NCBI GenBank assembly: GCA_024691665.1
Contig: JAILNJ010000055.1
Coordinates: forward strand, 1-17,594
Reading direction: 5' to 3'
Length of the DNA: 17,594 nucleotides
DNA from: Gammaproteobacteria bacterium
GTDB taxonomy: Bacteria; Bacillota_I; Bacilli_A; Izemoplasmatales; UBA1188
Shown: positions 1 to 7,137 of the stretch, one piece after another
Position numbering within the stretch: the first letter of the stretch is position 1
Layout: each line of letters starts with the position of its first letter
Made by a program: the position numbers and the translations under genes
Notes under the pieces: generated by a model
What the model was told of the DNA's origin: nothing
What the model saw: only the letters and a program-made list of their open reading frames with translations
Databases searched by the model: none

Positions 1-606
1 TACTACTACTGACTTATGATATACTTCGTTTAATTCTTTAAGTAAAGATAAGATATTCTTTTTACTTCTTGGGTCAAGTCCAGCAGTTGGTTCATCAAGA
101 ACGATGATGTCAGGATCATTCGCAAGGATTCCTGCGATAGATACTAACTTCTTTTCGCCACCTGACAAGACAAATGGAGAAGAATCATACTTAGATTCAG
201 GGAAGTGTACCATCTCTAAAGTCTTTTTAGCAATATTTAAAGCTTCATCTTTATGACCATAGTTCTTAGGGCCAAAGGCTACATCTTTAATTACAGTTTC
301 TTCAAAGAGTTGGTATCCTGGGAATTGGAAAACTAAACCTACATGTTTTCTAATCTTATTGTAGTTGTCTTTATATCCTCTTCTTTCTTTGAGTTTCATT
401 CCAAATACGATAGCATCACCTGATGTTGGAATTTTAAGCGCATTAAAGATAGTAGCAAGTGTGCTCTTACCACTACCAGTTTTACCTACTAAAGCGATGA
501 ATTCATCTTTTTCATCTATATGTAGGTCAATATCTTTTATTACATATTGTCTTCTTTTCTTATCTTTAATGTAAGAATAATTTACTTTGAAGAGATCAAT
601 TGCCAT
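1..606 (-). CDS. ecfA2: ECF transporter energy-coupling ATPase EcfA2 (3' end cut by window edge)
   Basis: The first 202 residues of an ABC ATPase are visible; the family is about 280-290 residues, so the C-terminal third with the H-loop lies beyond base 1. Visible motifs: Walker A GKTGSGKST (residues 41-49), Q-loop VFQFPGYQLFEETV (92-105), signature LSGGEKK (147-153) and Walker B IIVLDEPTAGLDP (167-179). QLFEETV and DEPTAGLDP are typical of EcfA2 rather than EcfA1. With EcfA1 and the membrane coupler EcfT it would hydrolyse ATP to drive vitamin uptake through S subunits at the inner face of the membrane. The ATG at 606 lies inside the end of ecfA1 (25-nt overlap), with an SD GAGGAGG at about 620-626, so the two are translationally linked. 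ecfT is expected next, outside the window. Confidence 0.93.
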   Translation of the reverse strand, partial: MAIDLFKVNYSYIKDKKRRQYVIKDIDLHIDEKDEFIALVGKTGSGKSTLATIFNALKIPTSGDAIVFGMKLKERRGYKDNYNKIRKHVGLVFQFPGYQLFEETVIKDVAFGPKNYGHKDEALNIAKKTLEMVHFPESKYDSSPFVLSGGEKKLVSIAGILANDPDIIVLDEPTAGLDPRSKKNILSLLKELNEVYHKSVVV

Positions 607-1388
607 AGAGCTTTTAAAACCTCCTCATTTGAATAATTCTTTTCTTTAAGTGTTTTATATAAATAGAGTTCAGTAGGCATTTCAAGACCAGAATCTTTTA
701 ATACTTCTACATCATTCATAACATTTATAGCTGAATCATCCTTTACTATCTGTCCGCCATTTAGAACAATTATTCTATCACTATTTAGAGCTTCTTTCAT
801 ATCATGAGTGATAGTAATAATAGTTTTTCCTTCCTTATGAAGGTCTTTAATAATCTTTAAAACATCGTCTCTTCCTTGAGGGTCAAGCATTGAAGTTGAT
901 TCATCAAAGATGATAGTTTTAGGATTAGTTGCGAGTGTCGCAGCAATTGCGGCACGTTGGCGTTGACCACCAGATAAATCTTCTGGAGATCTATCAATAT
1001 ATTCAAGCATTGAAACTTTTGAAAGTGATCTTTCAATGATTTCTCTCATGTCTTTTGGGTCAACTTCTAGGTTTTCTAGGCCAAAAGCGATGTCATCTTC
1101 AAGATTTGAGGCCACAAATTGGTTATCAGGGTTTTGGAATACCATTGCAATACTCTTTCTTAACTCATAAGAATTATTAGCATCTACGAGTGTATTATCG
1201 ATATAAAGGTATCCTTTTTTATGTTCTAAGATTCCAATTAAGATCTTAGATAAAGTAGATTTACCTGAGCCATTATGTCCAATAATTGAAACCCATTCTC
1301 CATCATCAATAGTGAAAGAAACGTTCTTTAAAACATCCTGTGAATCATTATTATATTTGAAACTTAGGTTCTTAATTTCGATAGACAT
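582..1388 (-). CDS. ecfA1: ECF transporter energy-coupling ATPase EcfA1
   Basis: A 268-residue ABC ATPase: Walker A GHNGSGKST (37-45), Q-loop VFQNPDNQF (83-91), signature LSGGQRQR (138-145), Walker B TIIFDESTSMLDP (158-170) and H-loop His195 in TITHDM. The DESTSMLDP form is the EcfA1 hallmark. It pairs with EcfA2 and EcfT to power shared S subunits that take up vitamins or similar small molecules. I start it at the ATG at 1388, 5 nt after AGAGG; an in-frame GTG at 1394 lies within that SD and is unlikely to be used. It is divergent from the S-subunit gene at 1508 and overlaps ecfA2 by 25 nt. Length matches the family. Confidence 0.95.
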   Translation of the reverse strand: MSIEIKNLSFKYNNDSQDVLKNVSFTIDDGEWVSIIGHNGSGKSTLSKILIGILEHKKGYLYIDNTLVDANNSYELRKSIAMVFQNPDNQFVASNLEDDIAFGLENLEVDPKDMREIIERSLSKVSMLEYIDRSPEDLSGGQRQRAAIAATLATNPKTIIFDESTSMLDPQGRDDVLKIIKDLHKEGKTIITITHDMKEALNSDRIIVLNGGQIVKDDSAINVMNDVEVLKDSGLEMPTELYLYKTLKEKNYSNEEVLKALWQLISSK

Positions 1389-1408
1389 CAACACCTCTAA
1401 TCTTATTA

Positions 1409-1417
1409 ATTATAACA
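1409..1417 (-). promoter_or_regulatory. Candidate extended -10 promoter for ecfA1-ecfA2
   Basis: On the minus strand a perfect TATAAT (1414 to 1409) is preceded by TGT, giving an extended -10 element about 20 nt upstream of the ecfA1 start. No good -35 hexamer is seen 16-18 bp upstream, which an extended -10 can tolerate. The position in a 119-bp divergent gap supports a promoter here. Confidence 0.5.
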
Positions 1418-1442
1418 TAATTAATAGTTTGAATGCTTTTTT

Positions 1443-1472
1443 TTATCACTAAAGCCTTTTCTGTGGTATAAT
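1443..1472 (+). promoter_or_regulatory. Promoter of the ECF S-subunit gene
   Basis: An extended -10 TGGTATAAT lies at 1464-1472 (TATAAT 1467-1472), with a weak -35 TTATCA at 1443-1448 and an 18-bp spacer. Transcription should begin near 1479, leaving a leader of only about 29 nt with a tiny GGC/GCC hairpin and the SD AGAGGGA. That leaves no room for a riboswitch. Confidence 0.6.
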
Positions 1473-1507
1473 TGTTAAGGCTGACGCCGAAAGAGAGGGA
1501 AATATTT

Positions 1508-2161
1508 ATGAGTGTAAAAGAGAGAATTAGCAAGCTTACATTCTTCGCAATTATGCTTGCAATTGAAGCAGTATTCTGTTTTACAATTTTAGGTTCTATT
1601 CCAATTGGACCATTTGTAGCTACATTAGCTATGATTCCTGTAATTATTACAGCACTAGTACTCGGTCCAGTGTTTGGAACTATCATGGGATTCATTACCG
1701 GACTATTTAGTTTTATCTATTGGTCATTTATTCAACCAGCTTATCCAACAGCTTTTGTATTCACACCAATTGCGAATGGTGGAAACTTCTGGAGTTTAGT
1801 TATCTGTTTTGTCCCAAGAACATTAGCAGGTCTCTTCCCAGCATTATTCTATAATGCATTAAAGAAGACAAATCCAAAACTTGATAAACTATGGTTAGCT
1901 ATAGCATCAATCATTGGATCACTCACTAATACTATCTTAGTACTTGGTGGAATGGGCATCTTCTTCGGTTCATCATTTGGAGACGTTAAAGCAGTTCTAA
2001 CATTAATTGGTTCTACTATTTTAACTAATGGTTTAATTGAAGCTGCGGTATCAGCTTTAGTATGTACACTTGCAGTATTTGGTATTCAACAAATCAAGTT
2101 TACAAACGAAAAAGAAGTTGAAGAAACTGTAACAGAAGTTAAATCCGAAACATCCAAATAG
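1508..2161 (+). CDS. ECF transporter S component (substrate-specific membrane subunit; substrate not certain)
   Basis: A 217-residue, very hydrophobic protein with about six membrane segments and a short charged tail (from about residue 197, rich in Glu, Lys and Thr). The segment IPIGPFVATLAMIPVIITAL (31-50) followed by VLGPVFGTIMGFITGLFSFI (51-70) is typical of the ECF S-component fold. So are VPRTLAGLFPALFY (102-115) and GSLTNTILVLGGM (137-149). It would bind a vitamin outside the cell and dock on EcfT-EcfA1A2. The overall pattern resembles the PF12822/COG4684 group that includes pantothenate PanT, but that substrate is inference only. The ATG at 1508 has an SD AGAGGGA 8 nt upstream; an upstream in-frame TTG at 1472 overlaps the promoter. 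It is the only plus-strand gene in the window, with its own promoter and terminator. Confidence 0.85.
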   Translation: MSVKERISKLTFFAIMLAIEAVFCFTILGSIPIGPFVATLAMIPVIITALVLGPVFGTIMGFITGLFSFIYWSFIQPAYPTAFVFTPIANGGNFWSLVICFVPRTLAGLFPALFYNALKKTNPKLDKLWLAIASIIGSLTNTILVLGGMGIFFGSSFGDVKAVLTLIGSTILTNGLIEAAVSALVCTLAVFGIQQIKFTNEKEVEETVTEVKSETSK

Positions 2162-2168
2162 TAAAGGT

Positions 2169-2205
2169 ATAAAAGCGCTAAAAATAGCGCTTTTATTTTT
2201 GTTTA
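2169..2205 (+). terminator. Rho-independent terminator after the S-subunit gene
   Basis: A perfect 12-bp stem (2169-2180 with 2185-2196) closes an AAAA loop and is followed by TTTTGTTTAT. It starts 7 nt after the S-subunit stop. The convergent gene cls ends at 2212, so the same hairpin may also stop cls transcripts, although the tail on that side is less U-rich. Confidence 0.88.
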
Positions 2206-2211
2206 TAAATA

Positions 2212-3801
2212 CTAGAAAAGTGGTGAAATAATCTTTAAAAGATTACATAATCTTCTAGTAGATTTCTTGAGTTTAAAGTCTTTTGGAACCTTAATTGATG
2301 ATGAAATCATTTCATCAAAATCTGCGGTTATTTGATCCATACAGTTACATTTATATAGAATAGTTCCACACTCAAAATGATGAACTAAGCTTCTAAAATC
2401 GAAGTTAATTGTGCCAACAAATGCGAGTTCATTATCGGCTATAACTGTCTTCATATGATTGAATCCAGGAGTATATAAATAAATATTTACTCCGGCTTCA
2501 AGTAGGAAATGGAAGTTAGATTTGGCGAGGGCATATGGAATCTTTTTATCTGGGATTCCAGGCACTATTAGATTTACTTCTACTCCTCTTAAGGCTGCGT
2601 TTCTAAGTGAATCAAGTAATTGGTATGTTGGGATTAGGTATGGAGTTGAGATATCAATCCTTTTCTTTGCATAGTTAATCATATTGATATAGTTTTGTTC
2701 ACCAATTAACGCATCATCAATTGATCCAGGTCCATCACCAAATGGCATTACAAAACCTTCATCTTCAAATTTAGGATAATCATAATTTAAGAACTTTTCT
2801 GAATCACATACTTCGCCTGTACAAAGATTGAGATTAGCTAGGAATGTTACAATTAAGTTATTAATTGCGCTTCCTTCAATCTTAACCATTGTATCTTTCC
2901 AATATCCAAATCTGATTTCAATATTTGCATAATCATCACCTAAATTCATTCCACCTGTGAATGCCATCTCATGGTCGATGATTACTATTTTTCTATGGTC
3001 TCTATTATTATATACACCTGATAGGATTGGTCTAAATGGATGGAACTTATAACACTTAATTCCAAGTGCTTTAAATACTTTAGGAGTATTACCTGGGATA
3101 GTTCCAGAACATCCCATATCATCATATATTAATCTAATGTCTACTCCTTCTTTTGCTTTTTCAATTAAGACATCTTTTACTTGGTTCCAAATTTCACCAT
3201 CACTAATAATAAAATATTCAATAAAGATGAATTCTTTAGCTTTTTTAAGTGATTCAATGAGTTCAGGAAAGAATTCTTTTCCATTTTTATAGTAGGTTAT
3301 TCTTTGGTTTTTATGAACTCCAAGACCGGTAATATTATTAATATATCTAAAAGTACCTAGGGCATTTCCTAGTTCATTTTCATATTTAGTTCTAGTTCTT
3401 TTATTAAGTTCAAACATTGGAGAATAGGCTTCTTTAAACTTTTTAATATTCTTTCTATCTTTTCTTGAGACATTGTTTCTACCAAAGATCATAAAGAGGA
3501 CTGAAGTAAAAAGAGGCATTAGAAGCATTCCAACTATCCATGGGATTTTAAATTCAGGATCTTCTTCTCTGTTTATTACTCTAAAGAAAATAAGTAGCGA
3601 AATAATAAATATCGATAATCTAAGAAAGAGATACACTAATGTAACTACACCTTTAATAGTTAAGTTTTCAGTCTTAGATAAAATATAATTTACTAAATCT
3701 TCTTGGAAAAACTGAATAGCAATTAAAGCTGCAAGCTCTAAAAGTAGAATAAATATTACTAATAAATAACCAGAAAATAGATTCTTTAAAAACTTCTTCA
3801 T
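2212..3801 (-). CDS. cls: Cardiolipin synthase (phospholipase D superfamily)
   Basis: A 529-residue membrane enzyme expected to join two phosphatidylglycerol molecules into cardiolipin and glycerol. The N-terminus has three hydrophobic segments (about 11-30, 52-74 and 86-106), the last being the PLDc_N-type stretch IPWIVGMLLMPLF followed by FGRN. Two HKD catalytic motifs are intact: His269-x-Lys271-x4-Asp276 (HRKIVIID) and His449-x-Lys451-x4-Asp456 (HMKTVIAD), each followed by a Gly-x-x-Asn or Gly-x-Asn element (GGMNLGDD, GTINFDFR). Length is a little above the usual 480-510. The start ATG at 3801 has the SD AGAGGT. The gene sits between the r-protein terminator and the convergent S-subunit gene. 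PLD proteins are diverse, but N-terminus, length and both motifs fit Cls well. Confidence 0.92.
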   Translation of the reverse strand: MKKFLKNLFSGYLLVIFILLLELAALIAIQFFQEDLVNYILSKTENLTIKGVVTLVYLFLRLSIFIISLLIFFRVINREEDPEFKIPWIVGMLLMPLFTSVLFMIFGRNNVSRKDRKNIKKFKEAYSPMFELNKRTRTKYENELGNALGTFRYINNITGLGVHKNQRITYYKNGKEFFPELIESLKKAKEFIFIEYFIISDGEIWNQVKDVLIEKAKEGVDIRLIYDDMGCSGTIPGNTPKVFKALGIKCYKFHPFRPILSGVYNNRDHRKIVIIDHEMAFTGGMNLGDDYANIEIRFGYWKDTMVKIEGSAINNLIVTFLANLNLCTGEVCDSEKFLNYDYPKFEDEGFVMPFGDGPGSIDDALIGEQNYINMINYAKKRIDISTPYLIPTYQLLDSLRNAALRGVEVNLIVPGIPDKKIPYALAKSNFHFLLEAGVNIYLYTPGFNHMKTVIADNELAFVGTINFDFRSLVHHFECGTILYKCNCMDQITADFDEMISSSIKVPKDFKLKKSTRRLCNLLKIISPLF

Positions 3802-3822
3802 AATCTTACCTCTTATATTTAT

Positions 3823-3828
3823 ATTATA
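3823..3828 (-). promoter_or_regulatory. Weak candidate -10 box for cls
   Basis: TATAAT on the minus strand lies about 22 nt before the cls start and just after the r-protein terminator. No convincing -35 exists because the spacing falls in the terminator hairpin. The AT-rich context makes chance likely; read-through of the terminator is the alternative source of cls mRNA. Confidence 0.3.
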
Positions 3829-3830
3829 TA

Positions 3831-3869
3831 ATAAATAAAAATAAAACCACAGTAATTAAACTGTGGTTT
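3831..3869 (-). terminator. Rho-independent terminator of the ribosomal protein superoperon
   Basis: A perfect 10-bp stem, AAACCACAGT (3844-3853) with ACTGTGGTTT (3860-3869), has a 6-nt loop. On the minus strand it is followed by a U-rich tail (3843 down to 3831). It begins 10 nt after the rplQ stop, closing the long operon before cls. Confidence 0.9.
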
Positions 3870-3878
3870 CTTTTATTA

Positions 3879-4244
3879 TTACTTTGTGAATCTAATTAAA
3901 GCCATTGGAGCTCCATCACCTTGACGAGGAGCAAGTTTGAAGATTTGAGTATATCCACCTTGTCTGTCTTTGTATTTTGGAGCGATTTCGTCGAATAAGA
4001 TTTGAACTGCATATTTACCATCAGCATTCTTTAAGAATCTAACAGTTTCAGCAACTTGACGACGTGCAGCTAAAGTGTTGTCCTTAGCTACTGTAACGAG
4101 CTTTTCTACTACACCTGAAATGAGTTTAGCTTTCTTTTCAGTTGTTTTGATTTCACCGTGGAGAATAAGTTGAGTAGCGAGGTCTCTGATTAAAGCCTTT
4201 CTACTAGACATATCTCTGTTTAATTGAGTATATTGATTTGACAT
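3879..4244 (-). CDS. rplQ: 50S ribosomal protein L17
   Basis: 121 residues, matching bacterial L17 (about 116-127). Family landmarks are SSRKALIRDLATQLI near the N-terminus and the C-terminal APKYKDRQGGYTQI followed by LAPRQGDGAPMALI. L17 sits on the solvent side of the 50S subunit near the tunnel exit. It is the last gene of the superoperon, 9 nt after rpoA, and its SD GGAGA forms part of the rpoA TAG stop region. A strong terminator follows. Confidence 0.98.
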   Translation of the reverse strand: MSNQYTQLNRDMSSRKALIRDLATQLILHGEIKTTEKKAKLISGVVEKLVTVAKDNTLAARRQVAETVRFLKNADGKYAVQILFDEIAPKYKDRQGGYTQIFKLAPRQGDGAPMALIRFTK

Positions 4245-4253
4245 AATGTTCTC

Positions 4254-5264
4254 CTACTGCTTGTTATTGAAACCAAGTCCAATTTCAGCAAGTTTGTCTT
4301 TGATTTCTTTTAATGATTTCTTACCAAGATTTCTGATCTTCATCATATCTTCTTCGTTTTGATCAACGAGGTCTCTAACAGTATGAATACCAGCTCTCTT
4401 TAAGCAGTTATAACTTCTGATACCGAGATCTAAATCTTCAATTGGTTTATCAGGAAGTGCGCTTTCTTCTTCTCTTGGTTTTTCAATTATAGATACTTCT
4501 TCTTTAGCTTTATCAGATAAATCGAGTACACTTGATAATTGATCGATTAATATTCTTGCTGCACTTGCTACAGCGTGTTCTGGGCTAATACCACCATTAG
4601 TAGTAACGTCCATAACTAATTCTTCAAATGTTGGATCATCTTTAACCATGATCTTATTTACATTGTAACCAACTTTAACAACTGGTGTATAGATAGAGTC
4701 GATAGCGATAATACCAGGTTGAGCATTAGCTTTTTCTCTGTTTCTATCAGCGTTGTCATAACCTCTACCTTTAGCAGCCTTCATTTGAATTCTTAAATGT
4801 CCAGCATTTACTTTACAGATATATTGAGTAGGGTTAACTACTTCAACTTGTTCATCACAAAGGATGTCTTCTGCAGTAACTGTGTAAGGACCATCTACAT
4901 CTATTTCAAGATGTTTTTCTGATACTTCATCAGAGAGGAATTTAAGGACTACATTTTTAAGATTAAGAATAATAGATGTTACATCTTCTACAACTCCTGG
5001 AATTGATGTGAATTCATGTTGAACACCATCAATTTCAATTGAGATGATTGCTGCACCAGGAAGAGATGCAAGAAGTACTCTTCTTAATGCGTTACCAATA
5101 GTTTGGCCATAACCTCTTTCAAGAGGTTTTAAAGTAAATGTACCTCTTTCAGGGTTTTCTTTGTCAAGCTCAAATCTAGCCTCTGGCTTTAAGAACTTGG
5201 TTACACTATAAGATGTGTTTTTTGTAGATTCTTGATAATCTTGATAATCGTTGAATTCATCCAT
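4254..5264 (-). CDS. rpoA: DNA-directed RNA polymerase subunit alpha
   Basis: 336 residues with the usual two domains. The N-terminal dimerisation/assembly domain includes LERGYGQTIGNALRRVLLAS (48-67) and SLPGAAI. The C-terminal DNA- and regulator-binding helix-hairpin domain covers about 275-330, with RSYNCLKRAGIHTV, EEDMMKIRNLGKKSL and LGL near the end. Compared with the roughly 314-residue Bacillus protein there is an extra N-terminal stretch of about 20 residues rich in Asp, Tyr, Gln and Ser. The ATG at 5264 has an ideal AAGGAGG 8 nt upstream, so the extension seems real. It lies between rpsK and rplQ as in the standard alpha operon and ends in TAG fused to the rplQ SD. Confidence 0.98.
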   Translation of the reverse strand: MDEFNDYQDYQESTKNTSYSVTKFLKPEARFELDKENPERGTFTLKPLERGYGQTIGNALRRVLLASLPGAAIISIEIDGVQHEFTSIPGVVEDVTSIILNLKNVVLKFLSDEVSEKHLEIDVDGPYTVTAEDILCDEQVEVVNPTQYICKVNAGHLRIQMKAAKGRGYDNADRNREKANAQPGIIAIDSIYTPVVKVGYNVNKIMVKDDPTFEELVMDVTTNGGISPEHAVASAARILIDQLSSVLDLSDKAKEEVSIIEKPREEESALPDKPIEDLDLGIRSYNCLKRAGIHTVRDLVDQNEEDMMKIRNLGKKSLKEIKDKLAEIGLGFNNKQ

Positions 5265-5279
5265 AAATGAACCTCCTTA

Positions 5280-5663
5280 TTATCCTCTAGGTCTCTTAGG
5301 TGGACGGCAACCGTTGTGTGGAATTGGTGTTACATCATAGATAGCTGTAATTTCAAGACCAGCAACAGCGAGTGATCTAATAGCGGTATCTCTTCCAGGT
5401 CCTGGACCTTTCACAGAAACTTCTACCTTTTTCATACCAGCATCCATAGCGCTCTTTGCAGCAGCTTCAGCAGCTAGGCCTGCAGCGAATGGTGTTGATT
5501 TCTTTGAACCTTTATATCCTACAGCACCAGCACTGCTCCAAGAAACTGCGTTTCCATCTGGATCAGTAATTGATACGATAGTGTTATTGAATGTAGCGTG
5601 AATGTGTGCGATACCGTAAGGGATATTTTTTCTAACTTTTCTTTTTCTTGATACTTGTGCCAT
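5280..5663 (-). CDS. rpsK: 30S ribosomal protein S11
   Basis: 127 residues, the normal length. Conserved stretches are [52 protein letters not shown] and the C-terminal [17 protein letters not shown]11 lies on the 30S platform and helps shape the mRNA exit region together with S7. The start at 5663 has a GGGGAGG SD overlapping the tandem stops of rpsM. Order rpsM-rpsK-rpoA is the classic alpha operon arrangement. Confidence 0.98.
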   Translation of the reverse strand: MAQVSRKRKVRKNIPYGIAHIHATFNNTIVSITDPDGNAVSWSSAGAVGYKGSKKSTPFAAGLAAEAAAKSAMDAGMKKVEVSVKGPGPGRDTAIRSLAVAGLEITAIYDVTPIPHNGCRPPKRPRG

Positions 5664-5681
5664 TGTTATTTTCCTCCCCTA

Positions 5682-6047
5682 CTATTTCTTCTTATTAGTA
5701 ACAGTCTTTCTAGGACCTTTTCTAGTTCTAGCGTTGTTTCTAGTATTTTGACCTCTAACAGGAAGTCCACGTCTATGTCTTTGGCCTCTGTAGCAGCCAA
5801 TATCTAATAAACGTTTAATATCATTAGTGGTGTCTCTTCTTAAGTCACCTTCAATTTTAAATTTTGCGACTTCAGTTCTTATTCTTGTAAGTTCGTCATC
5901 TGTAAGATTTTTTACTCTTGTGTCTTCTGAGACATTCGCAGCTTTTAAGACTTTCTTTGCTGTAGATAGACCAACACCATAAATATATGTTAGTGATACA
6001 ACAACTCTCTTATCATTAGGAATGTCTACACCTACTATACGTGCCAT
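5682..6047 (-). CDS. rpsM: 30S ribosomal protein S13
   Basis: 121 residues, normal length. It begins [20 protein letters not shown] with the helix-hairpin-like [13 protein letters not shown]. It ends with the basic tail [20 protein letters not shown] then [14 protein letters not shown] that reaches toward tRNA in the A and P sites. S13 sits on the 30S head and forms intersubunit bridges. It follows rpmJ by 16 nt with the SD GGAG, and ends in a double TAG that runs into the rpsK SD. Confidence 0.98.
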   Translation of the reverse strand: MARIVGVDIPNDKRVVVSLTYIYGVGLSTAKKVLKAANVSEDTRVKNLTDDELTRIRTEVAKFKIEGDLRRDTTNDIKRLLDIGCYRGQRHRRGLPVRGQNTRNNARTRKGPRKTVTNKKK

Positions 6048-6063
6048 ATTCTAAATAATCTCC

Positions 6064-6180
6064 TTATTTACCCTGTCTTTGTTTGTGTTTAGGGTTTTCA
6101 CAAATAACCATTACGACTCCATGTCTCTTGATTACTTTGCATTTGTCGCAAATCTTTTTGACCGATGGTCTAGTTTTCAT
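6064..6180 (-). CDS. rpmJ: 50S ribosomal protein L36 (zinc-binding form)
   Basis: A 38-residue protein starting [20 protein letters not shown] and ending [13 protein letters not shown]. It matches bacterial L36 of 37-38 residues along its whole length. Cys11, Cys14, Cys27 and His32 form the C-x2-C...C-x4-H zinc ribbon, so this is the zinc-dependent paralogue type. L36 binds 23S rRNA near the peptidyl-transferase and GTPase-centre regions. The ATG at 6180 follows an AAGGAG SD, and the gene is in its standard place between infA and rpsM. It is one residue longer than the B. subtilis form (extra Lys). Confidence 0.97.
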   Translation of the reverse strand: MKTRPSVKKICDKCKVIKRHGVVMVICENPKHKQRQGK

Positions 6181-6195
6181 ATGCAACTAATCTCC

Positions 6196-6420
6196 TTATT
6201 TTGAATTGTATCTCCTCGTAATTCTGCCACGTGATGTGTCATATGTAGAAACTTCAATTCTGACTTGTTGTCCTTGTAAAATGCGTATGTTATTCATGCG
6301 GATTTTACCAGATACGTGAGCATGGATACGATGTCCATTTTTGAGTTCAACGATGAATTCTGTGTTTGGTAGAACTTCTACGACTGTTCCATCAAATTCA
6401 ATTACGTCATCTTTTGGCAT
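6196..6420 (-). CDS. infA: Translation initiation factor IF-1
   Basis: 74 residues (family 71-75), a single OB-fold. Family signatures are [52 protein letters not shown] and the terminal [17 protein letters not shown]-1 occupies the A site of the 30S subunit and helps IF-2 and IF-3 in start-codon selection. Residue 69 is Arg (an AGG codon), where an aromatic residue is the common choice; I regard this as natural variation. The AGGAGG SD lies about 11 nt upstream of the ATG at 6420. The adk-infA gap upstream holds a stem-loop rather than map. Confidence 0.97.
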   Translation of the reverse strand: MPKDDVIEFDGTVVEVLPNTEFIVELKNGHRIHAHVSGKIRMNNIRILQGQQVRIEVSTYDTSRGRITRRYNSK

Positions 6421-6446
6421 ATAAGCCTAATCCTCCTAATTCTATC

Positions 6447-6478
6447 CTAAGAGGCCATAGAGATGTTTGGCCTCTTAG
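6447..6478 (-). other. 11-bp stem-loop in the adk-infA gap
   Basis: CTAAGAGGCCA (6447-6457) pairs perfectly with TGGCCTCTTAG (6468-6478) around a 10-nt loop. On the coding (minus) side it lies about 10 nt upstream of the infA SD and is not followed by a U-tract, so it does not look like a terminator. It could be a 5'-end stabiliser, an RNA-processing site or a translational control element for the alpha block. This is the only gap over 20 nt inside the superoperon. Confidence 0.75.
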
Positions 6479-6484
6479 AATTTA

Positions 6485-6512
6485 AATATAGATTATCCAT
6501 TAATAATATTAA
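6485..6512 (-). promoter_or_regulatory. Weak candidate internal promoter before infA
   Basis: On the minus strand TTAATA (6512 to 6507) and TATATT (6490 to 6485) are separated by 16 bp, overlapping the last codons of adk. If used, transcription would start near 6478, at the base of the stem-loop. Match quality is moderate and the context is AT-rich, so this may be chance. Confidence 0.3.
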
Positions 6513-7134
6513 GGATATCTTCAAATAGCTCGTCGCTATCTTTAGTTGAATCTACTGTATGAAGGAGTCCTTCATTTTGGTAGTATTCAATAAGTGGTTT
6601 AGTTTGGGCGTTATAAACTTTGAGTCTTTCTTTGATGGCTTCTTCTTTGTCATCTGCTCTCTGTATTATTTTACCACCACAAACGTCACACACGCCTTCA
6701 ACTTTTGGATTATGATTACGAGTGTTGTAAATCATTCCACAAGTTTTACATACTCTTCTTGATGAAAGTCTCACTATAACGAGTTCATCACTAGTTTCGA
6801 GGTCGAATACCCCATCAAGTTTCATTCCAAGTTCTGCCATTGCAGATTTTAAGAATTTTGCTTGATTTACAGTTCTTGGATATCCATCAAATAGATAACT
6901 ACTATTAGGATCTTTCTTAAGAACTGAACGGATGATTTCATTTGTAACTTCATCTGGAACAAGTAGTCCCTTACTGATATAACTATCAGCAAGAAGTCCA
7001 AGTTCTGTCTTTTCATGAATTTCGTTTCTGAAGATATCTCCAGTAGATAAATGAACAATGTTCATCTTTTCTTTAAATTCTTTAGCAACAGAACCTTTTC
7101 CTGCTCCAGGTTTTCCGAGTAATAAAATATTCAT
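6493..7134 (-). CDS. adk: Adenylate kinase (zinc-containing long form)
   Basis: 213 residues; interconverts ATP + AMP and 2 ADP in the cytoplasm. P-loop GKPGAGKGS (7-15), AMP-binding STGD (30-33) and FDGYPRT (82-88), and LSSRRVC (123-129) are present. The LID domain holds Cys129, Cys132, Cys149 and Cys152 (C-x2-C...C-x2-C), a structural zinc site typical of Gram-positive Adk. The last part has QRADDKEEAIKERL with catalytic arginines. The start is 3 nt after the secY stop with no strong SD close by (AAGG lies about 17 nt upstream), so translational coupling to secY is likely. The secY-adk pairing is standard for the spc operon. Confidence 0.97.
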   Translation of the reverse strand: MNILLLGKPGAGKGSVAKEFKEKMNIVHLSTGDIFRNEIHEKTELGLLADSYISKGLLVPDEVTNEIIRSVLKKDPNSSYLFDGYPRTVNQAKFLKSAMAELGMKLDGVFDLETSDELVIVRLSSRRVCKTCGMIYNTRNHNPKVEGVCDVCGGKIIQRADDKEEAIKERLKVYNAQTKPLIEYYQNEGLLHTVDSTKDSDELFEDILNIING

Positions 7135-7137
7135 TTA

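Noticed and set aside
1473..1507. A riboswitch (FMN, folate or similar) controlling the S-subunit gene
   Set aside because: The predicted leader is about 29 nt with only a 3-bp hairpin, far too short for a known aptamer.
1372..1695. A 107-residue minus-strand frame overlapping the S-subunit gene and the ecfA1 promoter
   Set aside because: It runs through both promoters and the S-subunit coding region in an implausible frame, with no SD and no recognisable domain.
6447..6478. Intrinsic terminator between adk and infA
   Set aside because: The stem is good, but neither strand has a U-tract after it, so it is listed as a stem-loop of unknown role.
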